Positions 1-7,160 of a stretch of DNA of 15,292 nucleotides are shown piece by piece. Both the position numbers and the translations under genes were made by a program. This stretch comes from Peptococcaceae bacterium UBA7185 (GTDB lineage: Bacteria; Bacillota; Peptococcia; Peptococcales; Peptococcaceae), in contig DKVF01000026.1 of assembly GCA_002491065.1 (NCBI GenBank), forward strand, positions 1 to 15,292, written 5' to 3'. Each line of letters begins with the position of its first letter. The first letter of the stretch is position 1. The notes under the pieces were generated by a model. It worked only from the letters and a program-made list of their open reading frames with translations, searched no databases and was not told the DNA's origin.

Positions 1-22
1 CCCCAACATTTATTGTAGAACC
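1..22. repeat. Left copy of a 22-bp imperfect inverted repeat (IS-like end)
   Basis: The first 22 bases are an inverted copy of the last 22 bases of the window. Both share an 11-base block CCCCAACATTT, and after three or four differing positions a GTAGA-CC block, for 18 of 22 matches. Read outward from the window the repeat begins GGTTCTAC and ends GTTGGGG. A GG-start tip of this type reminds me of ISL3-family ends, but that family call is from memory and weak. The tip faces into the window, so the body of the element would lie to the left. No transposase is visible. Confidence 0.6.
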
Positions 23-26
23 ACAA

Positions 27-62
27 AAAAGACGAAATGTTTATTTCCAAACACTTCGTCTT
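27..62 (-). terminator. Intrinsic terminator of the DUF4125 operon
   Basis: Positions 29-42 and 49-62 form a 14-bp stem with one A-C mismatch and a 6-base loop. Read on the minus strand, the stem is followed at once by a run of six T. It lies about 75 bases past the DUF4125 stop codon, with no gene in between, so it most likely ends the TPR/DUF4037/DUF4125 transcript. Confidence 0.85.
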
Positions 63-136
63 GTCGTTTATCTATTGCCATGCTGATTTCCATCAGCATT
101 TATGTTTCGTTGTTCTCTACTTTTGCTGCAGCCTGC

Positions 137-751
137 TTAACGGCCCATTTTTTCATTGGCCTCTTCCAAGGTATTATAGCCGTATTGTCCTACCATATTT
201 TGCAGATTTGCAATGGCCATATTATAATGCTTTTCCAAGCAAGCTAACGTATAGTCGTGCAGCTTAAAAACAGTCTCTGCAGAATAAGTCATCAACTCAC
301 CCCGCAAATATGTTTCAAAGGATGTCTGATAGACGCTGTCCTCTTTACTGGTCAGCGGACGTCCTTTGGCCCGCAGGTTGGGATATTTTTCTTCTGCTTC
401 TTTCTGCCAATCTAAATTGATGTCCACAATCTCATCAATTTTTACCCGCACTTCCGGCGCAACCTCCGGCAAAAACTGTTTGATTTGGGCAAATTCTTCA
501 GGATAGGTACTCTCCATCATATAAGCATATTTTTCCGTAAGCAGATTGCGCTTGCTGTATGCAGCGCTGGTCAAATCATGCAGATAGCTTTTCAGCACAT
601 CCTCTGACCATGTTTTCAACTGACTGGAACGCATAATCTCAAATTCTCTTGGATTATTCTGGCATTCTGCTCGCCCGCCATTATTTTGTACTTCATCAAA
701 CATCGCCCATTCCTGCGCCACAATCTGTGCAATTAAATCCTGATTCATCAT
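137..751 (-). CDS. DUF4125 family protein
   Basis: The protein has 204 residues and an unknown biochemical role. I recognise it as DUF4125 from its run of conserved blocks: an N-terminal EWAMFDEVQNNGGRA-CQ block (about 14-32), MRSSQLKTWSED (40-51), LLTEKYAYMMESTYPEEF (about 70-87) and a C-terminal TSFETYLRGELMTYS block (about 143-157). It is soluble, with no signal peptide or membrane segment. The start has AGGAGG five bases upstream; a second ATG follows at once (748), so the true start could be one codon later. It is the last gene of a three-gene unit after TPR and DUF4037, 63 bases downstream of the latter. Proteins of this family often sit beside DUF4037, which suggests a joint function, but none is established that I know of. 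Confidence 0.88.
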   Translation of the reverse strand: MMNQDLIAQIVAQEWAMFDEVQNNGGRAECQNNPREFEIMRSSQLKTWSEDVLKSYLHDLTSAAYSKRNLLTEKYAYMMESTYPEEFAQIKQFLPEVAPEVRVKIDEIVDINLDWQKEAEEKYPNLRAKGRPLTSKEDSVYQTSFETYLRGELMTYSAETVFKLHDYTLACLEKHYNMAIANLQNMVGQYGYNTLEEANEKMGR

Positions 752-814
752 TTTTTCCTCCTAAATTATTAATAATTGAAGTCTTTTATATAGTGTTAAT
801 TACAATTGCTTTCC

Positions 815-1750
815 TTACGCCCAAGGATTGGTATTTCTCAGCCCTTCATGAACAATCCGCTTATGCACTTCCAAACCTTGTTCTACCAAGAAAGGATCAT
901 TACTCTCGCTAAGGCCCTGCCGCTGCAGTTCTGTTACCAATGCCGCACAAATCTGCTGCATAAGCTCAATTTTGTGTACATAGTAATCTTCTTCCGCAAT
1001 ATTTGCCGCAGGAAAAGCTGTGAGTTGTTCCAGCAGCGCGCCTACGGTCGCGCCCAGCTTGGGCAACCGTTTCAAGCCATAGGGCATCCATTTATAGAAC
1101 GGCGCATAGCGGTTATTGAGCAAATAGACTGCAGAGATCACCCCCGTGATAAATTCTCCTTCTGTCAGAGCTGCTGCTACTTTGTCGCCCCTTGCCATAA
1201 CACGGGGATAATTATACTGCCCCGACTGGGCGATGGTCATGCAGCATTTTGTCAGCTTTTTTTTGCGGATATCTTCAGGATATCCCAAAAGCAGTTCCCG
1301 ACGAATGGCACTGAATTTATCCAAGGGATCAGCAAAAACTTCTCCATTGGTTGCAGTGGCCAGATGATGCGCCGGAATATTTAACCATTGTCCAATGGTA
1401 GTGGGCACGCCGTCGGTCGCCAGATATTTGCGATAAAAGGAGTTGATTTCCAACACACCGTTGCGTCCTTGAATCCAGCTTACCGGATAGCCGCGAAACT
1501 CCTTGGGCAATTCCCACAATGCCCGTTGTACCATTGCGCCGTACTGTTCATAATCTTCTGCGGTCAACCAAATACATACTGCTGCTCCCCAGTCATGGTC
1601 CTGTGATAAATTATCATCAAAACCAAAACATTGAGAGCCTTCGCCGACCAGCCCAATGGCCATGCGAGAGAAAAGCTGAGGAAATTTCTCCATCAGCATA
1701 GGCTGTACCTGTTCTATATAAAATGCTTTACTTAGTTCCAATCCTTTCAT
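815..1750 (-). CDS. DUF4037 nucleotidyltransferase-like protein
   Basis: The protein has 311 residues and matches the DUF4037 pattern. Near the N-terminus it carries GEGSQCFGFDDNLSQDHDWG (about 36-55). A GS followed some ten residues later by D-x-D (D51, D53) is the core signature of the polymerase-beta/MNT nucleotidyltransferase fold, so a nucleotide-transfer activity on a protein, RNA or small molecule is plausible though unproven. The rest is helical with no membrane segment. Its ATG overlaps the TGA of the upstream TPR gene by three bases, and GGGAGG inside that gene serves as its ribosome site, so the two are translationally coupled. The pairing of a nucleotidyltransferase-like protein with a TPR partner and DUF4125 suggests a small conserved module. 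Confidence 0.85.
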   Translation of the reverse strand: MKGLELSKAFYIEQVQPMLMEKFPQLFSRMAIGLVGEGSQCFGFDDNLSQDHDWGAAVCIWLTAEDYEQYGAMVQRALWELPKEFRGYPVSWIQGRNGVLEINSFYRKYLATDGVPTTIGQWLNIPAHHLATATNGEVFADPLDKFSAIRRELLLGYPEDIRKKKLTKCCMTIAQSGQYNYPRVMARGDKVAAALTEGEFITGVISAVYLLNNRYAPFYKWMPYGLKRLPKLGATVGALLEQLTAFPAANIAEEDYYVHKIELMQQICAALVTELQRQGLSESNDPFLVEQGLEVHKRIVHEGLRNTNPWA

Positions 1751-2583
1751 ACAGCGCCTCCCTGTTCTGCAGCTTTTCTGTTGGCCAGCTGATAGTTGCG
1801 CAGTGAAACTTCATAATTGCGGCTTTCTTCACCAAAAAGCGTCTTGCACAATTCCAATGCACCCTGATAATAAAGTTTTGCCTTTTCATATTCCCCGGTG
1901 GTCATATAATAAGAGGCCAGGTTGTTCATGCCGTAAGCATACAGCGAATGATTGCGTCCCAGTTGTTCTTCATAAATATGCAGCGCCCGTTCCAATAAGG
2001 ATACCACGCCTTCCAGTTTATGCTGCTGCCGCCGCGCGCTGGCCAGATTGGTTAAGGTCGTGGCAATGGCAATGGGATTGTCAGTGGCCTCCTCCAACAA
2101 TACTAGGCTACGCTCATGCAACTCCTCTGCTTCTGCAAAACGGCCCTGGTCCTGATACACCAAGCCTAAATTATTCATGCCGCTGATATACAGAAAATGT
2201 TGCTTTCCCAGCGTTTCTTCATAAATTTTCAAGGCTTTTTGGAAATATTGCTCTGCCTTATCGTATTGTTTCATCAAGCGATACAATCCCGCCAAATTGT
2301 TTAGCACCGAGCCATAATCCGGATGGCTTGTCCCCAGCAGATTGCCAATCAGCTCTGCCGCCTGCAGAAAGGCCTGTTCTGCTCTTTCGTTATTGCCGAT
2401 ATCTCGATGAATGCCACCATAATCATTTAGCGTAGTGGCGTATTGGGAGCTTTCTTTGCCGTAAAGTACTCCTGTCAATTCCAAAAATCGCTCCATATAA
2501 CGTGCCAAGCCTATATAATCACCGCGATGATCACAATCAGAAATTTTTTCCTGCAGCGCTTCATATTCCTCCTGCACAGTCAA
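1747..2583 (-). CDS. Tetratricopeptide repeat protein, kinesin-light-chain type
   Basis: The protein has 278 residues made almost entirely of about five 42-residue TPR units (from about residue 47 to 260). The repeating pattern is AxxLNNLAxLYRxxxxYxKAExxxxxALxIYExxLG, typical of kinesin-light-chain-like TPRs that bind peptides or partner proteins. It has no catalytic motif, signal peptide or membrane segment. The start is TTG, with AGGAGGG about seven bases upstream; a GTG two codons later is an alternative. It is the first gene of the TPR/DUF4037/DUF4125 unit, so it probably acts as the scaffold or sensor for the nucleotidyltransferase-like protein. That partnership is inferred from coupling only. 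Confidence 0.85.
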   Translation of the reverse strand: MTVQEEYEALQEKISDCDHRGDYIGLARYMERFLELTGVLYGKESSQYATTLNDYGGIHRDIGNNERAEQAFLQAAELIGNLLGTSHPDYGSVLNNLAGLYRLMKQYDKAEQYFQKALKIYEETLGKQHFLYISGMNNLGLVYQDQGRFAEAEELHERSLVLLEEATDNPIAIATTLTNLASARRQQHKLEGVVSLLERALHIYEEQLGRNHSLYAYGMNNLASYYMTTGEYEKAKLYYQGALELCKTLFGEESRNYEVSLRNYQLANRKAAEQGGAV

Positions 2584-2628
2584 TATAATTCCCTCCTGTA
2601 TGTTGTTGCAAAATAATTTTATTGTTCT

Positions 2629-2637
2629 ATTATATCA
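2629..2637 (-). promoter_or_regulatory. Extended -10 promoter for the TPR operon
   Basis: On the minus strand the sequence reads TGATATAAT, a perfect TATAAT box with the TGn extension. No good -35 box is seen at 17 bases, as is common for extended -10 promoters. It would start transcription around 2622, about 40 bases before the TTG start of the TPR gene. It separates the trio from the PRC-barrel gene upstream. Confidence 0.55.
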
Positions 2638-2704
2638 TGTCCTGTAGATTCTTACCCTCTTTTTTCTAAAAAATCACACAAATAAGGGTTCCTTAAACGA
2701 GATT

Positions 2705-3094
2705 CTAATACTCGTTCTCCCCTGCAGTCTCTGCCGGCAATACGATAATATTTCCCTGCTGCATCTCCTGCTGATATTGTGCCACCTCCTGTTGCCAAGC
2801 AGGTTCCTCCTTTTTGCGCCGCTTGCGTTTACCACTGCGCACTGCATTCTCGGTGAGTTCTGGCATATTAATCAGCACAACATCTACACCAATACATACA
2901 ACCTTCTGCCAAGGAATCAACAATTCTCCCTGATTCTGCAGCAATCCCAGAAAACCTCCGTTGCTAGGCAGTACCAAAGCCTGAATGCATCCTTCCAGTA
3001 CATTGAGCTCCACGTCCTTAATATTGCCCAGACATTTCCCATCAGCAATGTTTACAATCTGCCGCTCCTGTAAATCTGATATTTTTGCGCTCAT
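2705..3094 (-). CDS. PRC-barrel protein of the YlmC/YmxH family
   Basis: This 129-residue protein opens with a PRC-barrel domain (about 1-80: MSAKISDLQERQIVNIADG, then GxIKDVELN and a GxLLIPWQKVVCIGVDVVLI strand pattern). That is the arrangement of the small YlmC/YmxH proteins found in many Bacillota. They are linked to sporulation by annotation, but their molecular role is unclear. A charged tail follows (KRKRRKKEE, about 89-97), then a Gln-rich stretch, which is longer than in the short family members. The start at 3094 is chosen because AAAAAGGGGGA sits just upstream and the conserved MSAKISDLQ begins there. A longer open frame up to 3229 would run through the terminator hairpin of the upstream gene. 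It appears unrelated to the choline locus. Confidence 0.8.
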   Translation of the reverse strand: MSAKISDLQERQIVNIADGKCLGNIKDVELNVLEGCIQALVLPSNGGFLGLLQNQGELLIPWQKVVCIGVDVVLINMPELTENAVRSGKRKRRKKEEPAWQQEVAQYQQEMQQGNIIVLPAETAGENEY

Positions 3095-3204
3095 AGAGAT
3101 TGTCCCCCTTTTTCTGAATACTGTATCTATATGTTCCTGACAAGCAAAAAAGACGCACCAAAATAAAAAATCCACGCTTTCTTTATCCCTGACAAATTTG
3201 ATAC

Positions 3205-3246
3205 AAAATAAAGGGACAGCCGCTGTCACAAAACTGCTGTCCCTTT
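3205..3246 (-). terminator. Terminator at the end of the cut operon
   Basis: An 11-bp perfect stem is formed by AAAGGGACAGC (3210-3220) and GCTGTCCCTTT (3236-3246) with a 15-base loop. On the minus strand the stem is followed by ATTTTG. It begins 34 bases after the stop of the small BMC gene, so it closes the shell/CutC operon and isolates it from the PRC-barrel gene. Confidence 0.75.
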
Positions 3247-3279
3247 GCCAAATTCAAATAAGAGATTCTCTTTTATCTA

Positions 3280-3585
3280 TCATTTTTTCACATAATTGCT
3301 GTCGGTATCACTCCGTATTTGCTCTACAGCAGCCTCCACTGCCGCTGTATCACCGAAAATCGCCAACAGTATCATATTTTGCGGACAGCTTCCACGCACG
3401 TCCCGCACTGTTACATCTACCAGTTTTTCTGCAATATCTGCCGCGCAAATCATGTCAATGAGCTTTCCCTGCACCAATCCGACAGCCGCTGCATTTACAA
3501 AATCTCCTGTCGCACCGTCTGTAATCCGCTGCCGTAAAATCTGCATCGTACCCGCTGACGGCGATTTTATAATCCGAATATCCAT
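3280..3585 (-). CDS. Small BMC shell protein, GrpU/CutR (PduU/EutS-like) type with pore cysteine
   Basis: This 101-residue shell protein differs from the standard BMC-H signature. Its order of elements (IIKSPSAGTMQILRQR near the start, AAAVGLVQGKLIDMICAADIAEK, about 32-54, and AIFGDTAAVEAAVEQI near the end) fits the divergent or circularly permuted PduU/EutS/CutR/GrpU group of microcompartment hexamers. A GSCPQN motif with Cys67 is of the kind that, in GrpU of glycyl-radical microcompartments, places a cysteine at the central pore to bind an Fe-S cluster. That comparison is from memory of the family. AGGAGG lies five bases before the ATG and overlaps the cutD stop codon, so it is co-translated with cutD. 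It is the last gene of the operon. Exact subfamily (GrpU versus CutR) is uncertain. Confidence 0.78.
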   Translation of the reverse strand: MDIRIIKSPSAGTMQILRQRITDGATGDFVNAAAVGLVQGKLIDMICAADIAEKLVDVTVRDVRGSCPQNMILLAIFGDTAAVEAAVEQIRSDTDSNYVKK

Positions 3586-3594
3586 GCCATCCTC

Positions 3595-4542
3595 CTAGTG
3601 CCGTACCACTGTAACCGGCAAATCATATTCACTGAGCCACTGCTCAATTTTCTCCAAATCGCTGTCATGCAGGCTGGGATCGCCTTTTATACGATATTCC
3701 TTGCCCAATTGCTGATATTTGTTGACGCCCAGTTTGTGATATGGCAGCAAATCAATACCTGCGAAATTTTTTGCTGTTTTATATGGCGCTAAAAATCGCG
3801 CAATCTGCTCAATTTCCTCCTTGCTGTCGTTCACGCCCTTTAACAACGGCATACGAATCTTTACATGATACCGTTTTTGCAGCAAGAGCTCTAGATTTTT
3901 GAGAATCAGCTCGTTGCGCACTCCTGTCAGCTGGGCATGCCGTTTGCTGTCAAAATGCTTGATATCGAACAAAAACAAATCCACAAACTCCGCTACCTTC
4001 AACAAATTTTCCGTTGTAGCATAGCCGCAGGTTTCAATGGCAGTATGAATACCCTCCTGTTTGCAGGCCCAAAGTAAATTAGCTGCTGCTTCCGGCTGCA
4101 TGAGCACTTCTCCGCCGCCTAAGGTCACGCCTCCGCCGGAAACACTGTAAAATGCCTGATCCTCCAAAATTACATCCATCAACTGCGAAATAGTTTTTTT
4201 CTCTCCTATCACAGATAAGGCATTTTGCAAACAGTGCTCCACACAGGCGCTGCACCCTGTACACTGATGTTCCAAATCCCGCACCACTTCGTGCTTTCCA
4301 TTCCCGTTCAGACGATGAATTCCCTGCGGACAAGCGGCCACACAGGCGCCACAATTTACACAGGACGCTTCCTTGAACAAGATTCGCGGACGGCGTTCCA
4401 TCCCTTCCGGATTGGCGCACCATTGACAGCGCAGCGGACAGCCCTGAAAAAAAATCAATGTACGCACACCGGGACCGTCATACATATTATATTTTTGAAT
4501 ATTGAAAATCGTGGCCTCTCTCTCAATGGCGGTCTCTGCCAT
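3595..4542 (-). CDS. cutD: Choline TMA-lyase activating enzyme (radical SAM glycyl radical activase)
   Basis: This enzyme cleaves S-adenosylmethionine to put the glycyl radical on CutC. From the ATG at 4542 it has 315 residues. It shows the radical SAM CxxxCxxC motif in GCPLRCQWC (C35, C39, C42), then a two-cluster ferredoxin insert (CVNCGACVAAC at about 61-71 and CTGCSACVEHC at about 94-104), which is typical of activases for CutC-like enzymes. The SAM-binding GGGE motif follows in the core (GGGVTLGGGEVLMQP). A GTG three codons upstream (4551) is an alternative start; the ATG was preferred because GGTGA sits close before it. It begins about 20 bases after the cutC stop, and its own stop overlaps the ribosome site of the shell gene. 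Specific assignment as cutD rests on its adjacency to cutC. Confidence 0.92.
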   Translation of the reverse strand: MAETAIEREATIFNIQKYNMYDGPGVRTLIFFQGCPLRCQWCANPEGMERRPRILFKEASCVNCGACVAACPQGIHRLNGNGKHEVVRDLEHQCTGCSACVEHCLQNALSVIGEKKTISQLMDVILEDQAFYSVSGGGVTLGGGEVLMQPEAAANLLWACKQEGIHTAIETCGYATTENLLKVAEFVDLFLFDIKHFDSKRHAQLTGVRNELILKNLELLLQKRYHVKIRMPLLKGVNDSKEEIEQIARFLAPYKTAKNFAGIDLLPYHKLGVNKYQQLGKEYRIKGDPSLHDSDLEKIEQWLSEYDLPVTVVRH

Positions 4543-4563
4543 CGCTCTCACCCAACCTTTTTC

Positions 4564-7104
4564 TTAAAAATGCGTCAACATGGTACGACTGATAATTTCG
4601 TCCTGCACGTCTTTACAAAGCTCTACAAAGAAGGCACTGTAGCCCGCAACCCGCACAATCAGATCCCGATACTGTTCCGGATGCTTCTGCGCCTCCAACA
4701 AGGTTTCATTGCTCAAATAATTGAACTGCATTTCACCGTTCCCCATCTGGCTGGCTGTGCGCAGCAAGGTAATGATCCCGTTCTCACCCTCTGGAGTATC
4801 CAAAAGTCCTGCCATCAATTTGAAATTGTGCACCATACCGATATTCATACAATCACATGCCATCTTGGATACTGATTTGATGATCGCGGTAGGTCCCTTA
4901 AAGTCAGCGCCCTGGGTAGGACTGATTCCATCAGACAAAGGCATCCATGCTTTTCTTCCGTTGGCTGATGCTCCGGTAATCTGACCCAACGGCGTATTAT
5001 TGGAAATTGACAGCGTGCCATGACTGAGAATAGAATACAGCGTTTTATACTGGCGATGATCCCGCTCTGTAAAATTAATGATGTCTGCTGCAATGTTATC
5101 GGCATAATCGTCGTCATTTCCATATTTGGGCGCGTCCAAACAATCTTTCCGTAATTGTTCATAGCCTACGAAATCCGCTTTCAATGCAGTGTTTAATTCT
5201 TCTAAAGTATATTTTTTGTCGTCATACACCATTTTTTTTATCGCAGCCATAGAGTCTGCATAGGTGGCCAAACCGCTCCACACTACACCAGGACCAAAAT
5301 TATACATTGCGCCGCCGGCAGAAACATCACAGCCATGTTCCATGCAGCCTTCGTACATAATGGACATCAACGGTTTCGGTGCCAGTTCCCGATGCACCCG
5401 CTGCGTGATAACGGTAGCTACACTGGACCATTTTGTAACATATTGAATCTGTTTCTTTACAGCCTGGTCAAATTGTTCAAAGGTTTTATACTGACTTAGC
5501 TCTCCTAAATCCGGACAAACCTGTTTGCCATACCACAATGTTTTCCCATGATTCAAGACCAGCTCAATGCAGATTGGCCACTGGGTATACGCTGTAGAGG
5601 TCCACTGATACAACCGTCCTGATTTCTGCGGTTCTACGCAGCCCATCAGACAGTAATCGCGGGCATCTTCCATAGACACGCCTTTCGCCAACATCATCTT
5701 GATATGGGTGTCATCAAAATGGCAGGCAGGGAAGCCCATCCCAGAGCGAATTACGTCTACAATCTTACGCATATATTTTTGCGGAGACTGATTATGAATC
5801 CGGCAAGCTAAAGACGGTTGATAGATTTTCACATGACGTACTGCATCCATTAACAAATAGGTCAGCTCATTGGTAGCATCCTTTCCTTCTCTGGTCACAC
5901 CACCCACACACATATTTACAAAGGGCTGATATCCTGCAAAGAACTTAGAACCGCCTTCACTGGTAATCCACATCATTTCTGACATTTTAATGAGCATGCA
6001 GCCTGCCAGTTCAAACGCCTGATAATCTGTCAAACGACCTGCTTCCTTATCGGCTTTGTAAAAAGGATACATATATTGGTCCACACGACCGATGGACATC
6101 CCCGTCTGGTTTTCTTCCACCTCTAACAGAGATTCCACCGTCCACACAGCCTGGATCGCTTCCCAGAAAGTTTCTGGCTTATGGGCAGGAACCCGCGCAT
6201 TAATCCTTGCGATTTGTTCGAGCTCTGCTTTACGTTGCGGATTTCGTTCCTGCATTGCCAGCTCCGCCGCATATTGGGACAAACGGCGCGCATAAATCAT
6301 CACGCCCTCCGTGGTATCAATTACAGATTTGTAAAAATAGATTTTTTCAATATCATCAGGATTTCCATAATCCAACTGCGTCAAATGGTCTTTGGCTTCC
6401 TGCTGAATATCCAACATCCCTTTTTTCATCAAAATGACATCATAGCCGGGGTTGGAATCTCCGCCACCGTTCAAGGCATGATAGGAGCAATCGGATACAA
6501 AGGACTCTCCAGACAATTCCCACAGTCCCGCCTCGCGGAACTGGTCTTCACAGTATTCATCTACCGATTTGCCTTTCCAGAAAGGAAATAATTCTTCTCG
6601 CATAATACGTTTATCTTCCTCAGAGATATAAAAAGGGTCCTGAGGACGATTGCCAATTGTGTCAATTTCCTGCTCCATCCAGCGCCAAGCTAAATCTGGT
6701 GAAAATGCGCCCGCCCGCGGCGCACCGCATGGATGTCCCACAATCAGCTCATCCTGCTGAATCACCAGCGGCGCTGTTTCACAACAATAGCGGAAACATT
6801 TGGCCCGCAACATAATCTTCGGCATACCGGGATTTTCTTTTGCAATCTTCGTGATGGCTCTGGCCCGATAGGTTGTAATGCTGGGCACTTGCTTCATATA
6901 ATTGGCCTTGAGCCGTTTTAACCGTTCTGTCATACCGTCTGGCACACCGTCCTGTCCAGCACTGGAAGCTGCCGTCCCATTCTTTTTCTCCTGGTCCAAT
7001 TCTGCCGCTACATTTTTAAACGCCTGCAGCAATAATTGCCGTTCTTCTGCTGATAACTTTTCCGTAGCGGAAGCAAATTGCTCTGTAAGTTCCTGTATAT
7101 TCAT
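4564..7104 (-). CDS. cutC: Choline trimethylamine-lyase, glycyl radical enzyme
   Basis: CutC splits choline into trimethylamine and acetaldehyde by radical chemistry. From the ATG at 7104 (GGAGG eight bases upstream) the protein has 846 residues, the length I recall for Desulfovibrio alaskensis CutC. The choline-site residues fall at the same numbers: Y208 and D216 in SYHALNGGGD, F395 in GYQPF, C489 and E491 in MGCVEP, and T502 in QWTST. The radical glycine is G821 in RVAGYSAFF near the C-terminus. It lacks the long N-terminal extension of the Klebsiella-type enzyme, so it is the short type. Isethionate, glycerol and propanediol enzymes share GCVE but not this full set of residues. The N-terminal 40 residues form an amphipathic helix that might help packaging. 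It is in the middle of the shell operon, before its activase. Confidence 0.96.
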   Translation of the reverse strand: MNIQELTEQFASATEKLSAEERQLLLQAFKNVAAELDQEKKNGTAASSAGQDGVPDGMTERLKRLKANYMKQVPSITTYRARAITKIAKENPGMPKIMLRAKCFRYCCETAPLVIQQDELIVGHPCGAPRAGAFSPDLAWRWMEQEIDTIGNRPQDPFYISEEDKRIMREELFPFWKGKSVDEYCEDQFREAGLWELSGESFVSDCSYHALNGGGDSNPGYDVILMKKGMLDIQQEAKDHLTQLDYGNPDDIEKIYFYKSVIDTTEGVMIYARRLSQYAAELAMQERNPQRKAELEQIARINARVPAHKPETFWEAIQAVWTVESLLEVEENQTGMSIGRVDQYMYPFYKADKEAGRLTDYQAFELAGCMLIKMSEMMWITSEGGSKFFAGYQPFVNMCVGGVTREGKDATNELTYLLMDAVRHVKIYQPSLACRIHNQSPQKYMRKIVDVIRSGMGFPACHFDDTHIKMMLAKGVSMEDARDYCLMGCVEPQKSGRLYQWTSTAYTQWPICIELVLNHGKTLWYGKQVCPDLGELSQYKTFEQFDQAVKKQIQYVTKWSSVATVITQRVHRELAPKPLMSIMYEGCMEHGCDVSAGGAMYNFGPGVVWSGLATYADSMAAIKKMVYDDKKYTLEELNTALKADFVGYEQLRKDCLDAPKYGNDDDYADNIAADIINFTERDHRQYKTLYSILSHGTLSISNNTPLGQITGASANGRKAWMPLSDGISPTQGADFKGPTAIIKSVSKMACDCMNIGMVHNFKLMAGLLDTPEGENGIITLLRTASQMGNGEMQFNYLSNETLLEAQKHPEQYRDLIVRVAGYSAFFVELCKDVQDEIISRTMLTHF

Positions 7105-7160
7105 TTTCTTTTCCTCCATCCTCATTGATTCTATATTCTTTCATCCTACTCCATTATTTT

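Noticed and set aside
806..1384. A long plus-strand open frame (192 codons) opposite the DUF4037 gene
   Set aside because: It is antisense to a well-supported gene, has no ribosome site or recognisable domain, and its composition is that of a shadow frame.
3095..3229. A 45-residue N-terminal extension of the PRC-barrel gene
   Set aside because: It would cross the terminator hairpin at 3210-3246 and has no ribosome site, while GGGGGA sits before the start at 3094.
4225..4875. A plus-strand open frame (216 codons) across the cutD/cutC junction
   Set aside because: It lies wholly antisense to cutD and cutC and shows no family features.
4564..7104. Isethionate sulfite-lyase, glycerol or propanediol dehydratase as the identity of the glycyl radical enzyme
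   Set aside because: All share GCVE near the middle, but Y208, D216, F395 and T502 together with the 846-residue length fit choline TMA-lyase and not the others.
7105..7125. A start of the glycyl radical enzyme seven codons upstream
   Set aside because: The ATG at 7104 has GGAGG at the right distance, and residue numbers then match the known enzyme exactly. The longer start would run through the ribosome site.
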